A DNA stretch of 13,076 bases from NCBI GenBank assembly GCA_015143735.1, contig VKHC01000344.1, positions 1 to 13,076 of the forward strand, in the 5' to 3' direction. The notes under the pieces are model-generated. The model ran no database searches and was not told the DNA's origin. It was given only the letters and a program-made list of their open reading frames with translations. The DNA is from Synura sp. LO234KE (lineage: Eukaryota > Sar > Synurophyceae > Synurales > Mallomonadaceae). A program made the position numbers and the translations under genes. Shown one piece after another: positions 8,499-13,076 of the stretch (position 1 is the first letter of the stretch; every line of letters starts with the position of its first letter).

Positions 8499-9380
8499 AT
8501 TTTGAGCAGAAATCAGTTGTTATGGCATGATATTTAATTGCAAATTGAATTATCTCAAGAGCTCTTTGCTGGAGTGAGATGTTGGGGTGGGCCGATAATC
8601 TGTGGTTAGGAGAACACAATTATCTTTCCAAGTAAGAGATGGTTTCCAGAAAAACCAACTTAGAGGCGGTTAAATATGTCAAAGAATATCTAAGTTTGGA
8701 GCCTTCTGGGACACGATCCGGCATTTGGTGGTTTTCATTGGCGAAATTTTCTATATTTTTCTGTGAAGAGAGTTACGTTATAATAATTTGGGAAAGTAAT
8801 TCATAGACCACATAAAATCTATAACTCAAAGGAAATTTGCTATCTTCTTGTATTTATCGACTTCTGAAAAGGCCGTTTCTGATCAACTTTGCCATTTAAA
8901 AATTTGGGAGCTCTAAATCGTTTGATCTTTTAATTACGGGGGGTTAATATCACATTTGCTTGATCTAAAATGATTTTTTATACCTGATTTCATGCTCTGG
9001 TTCATGAGATCTCCTGTTTTGAGTTTTAACATGACACTTTAAAATTGTTTTGAAAATCCAGACATAACGCTTATCACGTCTGTGTGTCCGCACGTGTTGG
9101 ATACGCTTCGTTTACTTACGTAATGAATTTAGTTGTTTTTAGTTGAAATCTTTCTTTAGGCACTGAGCCCCAATAACTGTTGTTAAGGACTGATTGCTGC
9201 AATTAGTTATCTTGTACCTGTACTGTACCAAGTGAACTGCACTTCGTTATAGCTACAAAACTCAGAAGTCGTTTCTCAATTAGTTTGAGACCGAACTCAA
9301 TTAGTTACGTGTTAAAAGCCCTACGCCGAGCATATTCCATATCCAGAACGTCTTGGGAGTGTGAGTTCGGAACAGCTGGT
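8499..9380. other. AT-rich intergenic DNA, no gene identified
   Basis: About 880 bases of AT-rich sequence with frequent stops in all frames. The only structure noticed is a short direct repeat, CTCAATTAG, at about 9276-9305. Confidence 0.5.
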
Positions 9381-9410
9381 AGCGGTGACGAAATTGTTTT
9401 CGTGACCGCT
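9381..9410. repeat. Inverted repeat, 13-base arms with one mismatch
   Basis: The arms at 9381-9393 (AGCGGTGACGAAA) and 9398-9410 pair at 12 of 13 positions around a 4-base loop. It ends one base before the region where weak similarity to repeat copy 1 begins (about 9411), so it may mark an element boundary. Confidence 0.7.
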
Positions 9411-9437
9411 GATAGTTGCGGAAAATCTAATACGCAA

Positions 9438-9537
9438 TTACTCAGTCGTGACCATCAATAGTATAACAATCAACATCACTGAATCTTTCCACAGTAAATT
9501 CGGGATCACCGGGGATTTCGAAGAAGTTTCGAGAAAG
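9438..9537. repeat. Dispersed repeat, part a, copy 2
   Basis: Counterpart of 3561-3662. It retains the acceptor-like CTTTCCACAG and, after it, an open coding-like frame that runs without interruption through the 31-base junction into part b, up to an in-frame TGA at 9616-9618. Copy 2 is therefore the less rearranged of the two. Confidence 0.85.
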
Positions 9538-9568
9538 GGCAGAAGAATAATGGCGAATTCATCGAGTC

Positions 9569-9708
9569 GATTTGGTGCGCGGCCGCCTATTGCTAGCATC
9601 CTCATAGCGTGGCTTTGACTCGTAGTCTCAGTAGCATTGATTTGATTTTGATGATGGCAATTCTACTCTTTTATCTGGAGAGAAGCAAGACGACAGAGCG
9701 CATTGCTC
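9569..9708. repeat. Dispersed repeat, part b, copy 2
   Basis: Counterpart of 4451-4582. It keeps CGA at 9568-9570, where copy 1 has TGA. It has TGA at 9616-9618, where copy 1 has CGA (4498-4500). Downstream of that stop further stops follow, so this copy is not translatable as it stands. Confidence 0.8.
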
Positions 9709-9863
9709 GTGATGAGGAACATCCCAATTCTCGGTGACATTACTGCACGCTTCATAAAAACAAATTCAATCGTACAGCACAAGTCATCGATATCATTTAA
9801 CGCTGCGCACACTCACCACACTTTCTCATTTTTCTTCACTGATCAAAATCTTCCTTGCAGGAA

Positions 9864-10504
9864 ATGCTGAGAACGAATTGCAAACGACTCGTGACTTCCC
9901 GTGTTTCATTTCGGCTTGCATTACCAAGTACGACCCGGGAAGAAGATCTGGCTATGGCGGGAGGTAAGCAAGCGGTTATGATTACATTGATATTTTGAAA
10001 TTCTTCAACCTGTTGGTGCGTTACCATGCTTCTTCGCAGGGGTAGGACTCCTGACTGCAAGTAAACAGCTACACATGAAACAATCTATCCTCAATGATTT
10101 TGTTTCAAGCTCGAAAGGAGGTAAGAAAATCGTTCCTAGGCACTCGGACAAACTAAGAAATTAATTTTTTTATTGCGTGTTAAGAGCCTAGCTAGTGAAT
10201 GTAACAACTAGGCGTCTACAAGAATGAGCAGGTATGAAGTTAGTAAAAGCGTTTAGACTACGACCGCCAGTATTTTCTAGATACTTTTCTACCACTAGCA
10301 TGGTTCTTTATCTTTACGAAAGATAGCTACATCTACTATATACGTGGCAGTAAACAATAGTAGTATCTAAAATTCTGATGCGTAAATATTCAATATACCA
10401 TTTGTTTATCAGACGTAACGAACATTAATTGTGTAAGGCGTGGACTGTTGCAGAACGGTGCCGCGATGAGCCAGTTAGAAGGCAGGACATATATAAGGCA
10501 GTGA
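9864..10504 (+). CDS. Possible small three-exon gene, ~90 residues (9864..9963, 10040..10120, 10413..10504)
   Basis: Two exon candidates are bounded by strong splice signals. TTCCTTGCAG precedes 9861; GGAG/GTAAGC lies at 9963/9964; TTCTTCGCAG ends at 10039; GGAG/GTAAGA lies at 10120/10121. Both donors are phase 1, and the middle exon is 81 bases, so the frame runs unbroken through the join. A third exon at 10413 (after TTTGTTTATCAG) continues the frame for 30 codons to TGA. The predicted N-terminus has several Arg/Lys residues (3, 8, 9, 14, 18) and no acidic residue until after residue 26, resembling a mitochondrial presequence. I do not recognise the product, and the second intron (292 bases) is long for this window. 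It could instead be two internal exons of a larger or decayed gene. TATATAAGG inside the third exon could alternatively be a promoter element. Confidence 0.35.
9964..10039 (+). other. Candidate intron (76 bases, phase 1)
   Basis: GTAAGC donor and pyrimidine-rich TTCTTCGCAG acceptor. Splicing joins two open segments in frame, whereas retention gives stops. This is the best-supported splice event of the small gene candidate. Confidence 0.5.
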
Positions 10505-11553
10505 AGGAGTACGCAAATACTTGCTGTGTAAAATTGCAAAGTTGTACTCTCATTTTTCTTTAAAAAAAGTCTTTTAAATTGGCTGACGACACTAGTTGCC
10601 TCAGAAGCTGCTGTCAGACCTCTATCATTTGCTTGTTTACGACTACGTTACTTACGGATACTCCTCATGGGGAAAGTCTTTGACTGGATGAGGAGTCAGG
10701 GATTGCTAGAATTCTTGGACAAACTTCGTCTTGCCGCCGCCAATCAGCACCACATCGCTCGTCACCGTCCCGAGATGTATATCTATAATACAAATCACAT
10801 TTAGACCGGCGAAGTTTGAACGGCTGGAAATGATATATCATGCATTTTTGGGGCGAATGAGGTGTTCTAGAAGCTGCAGCAGGTTGCGGTGTAAAATTTT
10901 GACGAATGCGCAACAAGTCAAGAGGGAAGTCTAGCATTTGTGGGAGGGCTACAACAAGGTGTTGTCAGCAGCTGCCTTTCCAAAGCGCTTCTTGCCCGTT
11001 CCCCTCCTCGCGGAACTGGGATTTGCCAATCTGGCTCATGCTGGTACAACGCGATTATATGCCTGCCATGTTTTTACTTTCCTAAGAATTACGTTGAAAA
11101 AAGCAGCCTTTCCAAAGAGAAACCAACTAGATTACGATAGATAACAAGTTCATAATAGCCAGGATGAGATGATCGCACGGGTGCAGAGTAGAAGCTAAGG
11201 CGCAATAACGGGTCCGGAAGTTTCTTATGCGGGAGTCACCTTAAAATACGCGGTAAATGATTTTTGCCGTAGAGACTTTCACGATGAAACAACAATCTGT
11301 AGATATGATCTGGATATGCGGATATCATCATGCCTTTTTCTTTGTTGTCAGACCAATTTTCCCGGTAGAATTCGTGTCTTTTCGAAGCAGATTTTCAGCT
11401 TTAATGCAATATGCTTCCTTTCACTACTCAGATAACGCAGAAATAGCATTTCATTAATATCGACTAACTATCCGATTTCCGCGGGGGAAAAAGTTCCGTT
11501 AAATACACTGAAAATTTGATAAATTTTTGGCACAAATTTTTGAATATTCGTTT
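10505..11553. other. Intergenic between the small gene candidate and the sedolisin, mostly unassigned
   Basis: No confident gene. Several frames of 66-90 codons exist at 10665-10937 (minus), 10731-10934, 10938-11144 and 11257-11457, all without recognised domains. The 10938-11144 frame contains the hexapeptide AAFPKR twice, from a 12-base direct repeat (GCCTTTCCAAAG at 10974 and 11106). The last 100 bases before the protease gene are AT-rich and should include its promoter. Confidence 0.4.
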
Positions 11554-13076
11554 ATGATAAGGTGGATGAGGGTATCACTTTCTGCCTACTTATTAGCAAT
11601 TTGTATGGTGGATGAGCTTGGAGCATCATTTGTCCAAGTAGATAGCGAGCATCGGAATCGCTTTTGGACTGAATTCGAAATCGATTTCACTCAAGGCAAA
11701 ACAGTTGATCACAAAGTAATCTTTGCCGTGAAGCAACTCAATCTTGAAAATCTTAAGGATAAGTTATATGCGGTGTCGGATCCGTTTTCCGCGGACTATG
11801 GTAATTTCTTGACTCGCCAAGAAGTTGGAAATATGATTTCGAATAGCCTTGGTACAAAATCAACAATTGATTATCTGCGTAGGAATCAAATAGAGATCGT
11901 TTCCCAATCTGTTTTTGGAGAGTACATAACCGCAAAGGCCACTCTTCTGAAGTGGGAGTCAGTACTTCAAACGAAGTTTCGCTCTTATCGTCATAATGCA
12001 TCCCCCAACTTTGTTGTTTTTCGTGCTGAGGAATTCACGTTGGACAATCATATTGCTCCCCATATCAGCGATGTTTATAACGTGATCGACTTCCCTGTTT
12101 TGCACTCGTCCAAGTTGTCGTTAGTGGAGGAAACCATGGCTAGCTACAGTCACTCAGCAATGACTCCGTCAGCATTAAATAAATATTACAACGTATTCAC
12201 AAACATAGGGAACGTGGCTGTTAAACAAGCTGTTTTTGCTCCAGAATTCTTTTCCTCTACAGACTTATCCGCCTTTCAGTCCTTGTTCAAGATTCCGCAG
12301 CATCCCGTAGACTCCTATCCTGGTTCATTCGACAATCCTGGGGACTGCACGATTAACTTGGGCGATTGTGAAGAAACCAGTTCCGATTTGGAGTGGATCA
12401 TGGCCGTGGCCCAAAATACAACTACCTTATTATGGTAAGTGATTATGAACCGCTCTTTCTCACATCCTTGTTGTGAATCGGCCTTGTTATCAGGACCACT
12501 AGTTCAAACAGCGTTACTGATTTTGCGACGTCTGTTGCATCTGCTTCGACGGTTGCGGACGTTTACAGTATTACTGCTGGTTGGCAGGAGTCAGGGCTTT
12601 TGAGCGCAGGCTCGACTATGGACACCTTCAATATCGAGGCGATGAAGTTAGGTGTCATGGGAACCACTATTGTTGTGGCCACCGGCGATAATGGTGCTAA
12701 TGGAGGTGGCTCCTGTGGCTACGACACCAGCTTCCCCGCTACCTCTCCATACGTAACCGCCGTGGGCGCCACCATGGGACCGGAGAGCAGGCTGCCGGAG
12801 GTTGTATTGAGCTCTGCCCTCGGAGCCCAAGCGACCTCTAGCGGCGGTTTCTCCTCTCTCTCCCCAGCCTTCCCGCAGCAGAAGAGAGCTATTGCGCAGT
12901 ACTTCAAGTCATTAAGAGTGCCACCCGCCCCTGGATATAGTACCACGGGGAGAGGCTTACCTGACGTTTCGTTGGCGGGCATGTACTACCGTGTGATTCT
13001 AGGGGGAGGGAAGTACGTCGCCTCTGGGACTTCCGTGTCGACCCCTGCCTTCGGTGGCATGGTCTCTCTCGTAAAT
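11554..13076 (+). CDS. Secreted sedolisin (S53) serine-carboxyl peptidase, two exons, partial at right edge (11554..12434, 12494..>13076)
   Basis: Sedolisins are acid-active endo- or tripeptidyl-peptidases made as proenzymes. ATG 11554 gives a signal peptide (Arg-rich start, hydrophobic core about residues 7-18); the frame extends upstream only to TGA 11509 with no other ATG. Residues about 30-200 match the pro-kumamolisin activation domain, including SDPFSADYGNFLT near 75. The catalytic domain follows: E274-x3-D278, then a VYSITAGWQES strand, VVATGDNG with the oxyanion-hole D359, SFPATSPYVTAVGAT, and SGTSxSxP with the nucleophile S474. These positions nearly match Glu272, Asp276, Asp360 and Ser475 of human TPP1. 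The domain ends at residue 488 at the window edge; the calcium-site residues are beyond it. All catalytic residues visible are present, so it should be active. A vacuolar/lysosomal rather than extracellular location is possible. Exon 2 is far more GC-rich than exon 1. Confidence 0.95.
12435..12493 (+). other. Intron in the sedolisin gene (59 bases, phase 2)
   Basis: Donor GTAAGT follows ATG; the acceptor is TTATCAG. Splicing restores a Trp codon (TG/G) and joins the E-x3-D-containing half of the catalytic domain to the half with the Asp and Ser motifs, in frame. Retention gives an immediate TAA. Confidence 0.93.

Noticed and set aside
10938-11144. Reverse-transcriptase-like GLQQGVV motif in a short overlapping frame
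   Set aside because: A few residues resemble the PQG region but no neighbouring reverse-transcriptase motif is present and two frames overlap equally well.
1-13076. tRNA, rRNA, CRISPR array, long terminal repeats
   Set aside because: A visual scan found no tRNA B-box plus cloverleaf, no ribosomal RNA core sequence, no regularly spaced direct repeats, and no matched long terminal repeats around the decayed region.

Overview
This window looks like nuclear DNA of a eukaryote, most likely a protist or alga with short introns. Both confident intron-bearing genes carry one GT...AG intron of 56-59 bases. The genes are separated by kilobases of decayed, repeat-like DNA, and there is no operon-like packing or bacterial signal. 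I cannot name the lineage from the sequence.

Left end (1-3094): two genes in divergent orientation share a 259-base intergenic region. On the minus strand, running off the left edge, is an SMYD/SET5-like SET-domain lysine methyltransferase with its cofactor and catalytic motifs intact. It was easy to miss because its reading frame has no stop inside the window. On the plus strand is a two-exon gene for a protein of about 676 residues with a treble-clef-type zinc finger and a basic N-terminal stretch. Its family is unrecognised.

Middle (3095-11500): mostly decayed material. A two-part repeat occurs near 3561-3662 / 4451-4582 and again, almost contiguous, near 9438-9537 / 9569-9708. Both parts look like fragments of one protein-coding element with a splice acceptor. 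Several differences between the copies are CpG versus TpG or CpA, including in-frame CGA/TGA differences in opposite directions, which suggests decay by CpG deamination. From about 5190 to 7698 lies GC-richer, coding-like but stop-ridden DNA of unknown identity. At 9864-10504 a chain of consensus splice sites outlines a possible small three-exon gene with a basic, presequence-like N terminus. The rest is AT-rich DNA without recognisable genes.

Right end (11554-13076): a sedolisin (S53) serine-carboxyl peptidase with signal peptide, propeptide and the complete Glu/Asp/Asp/Ser set, interrupted by one 59-base intron and cut by the window edge.

The three sound genes (methyltransferase, zinc-finger protein, secreted protease) show no evident shared pathway. 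I found no convincing novel multi-gene system. The points most worth checking are the CpG-decayed repeat pair, the small spliced gene candidate, the abrupt GC shift inside two unrelated genes, and the unassigned zinc-finger protein.
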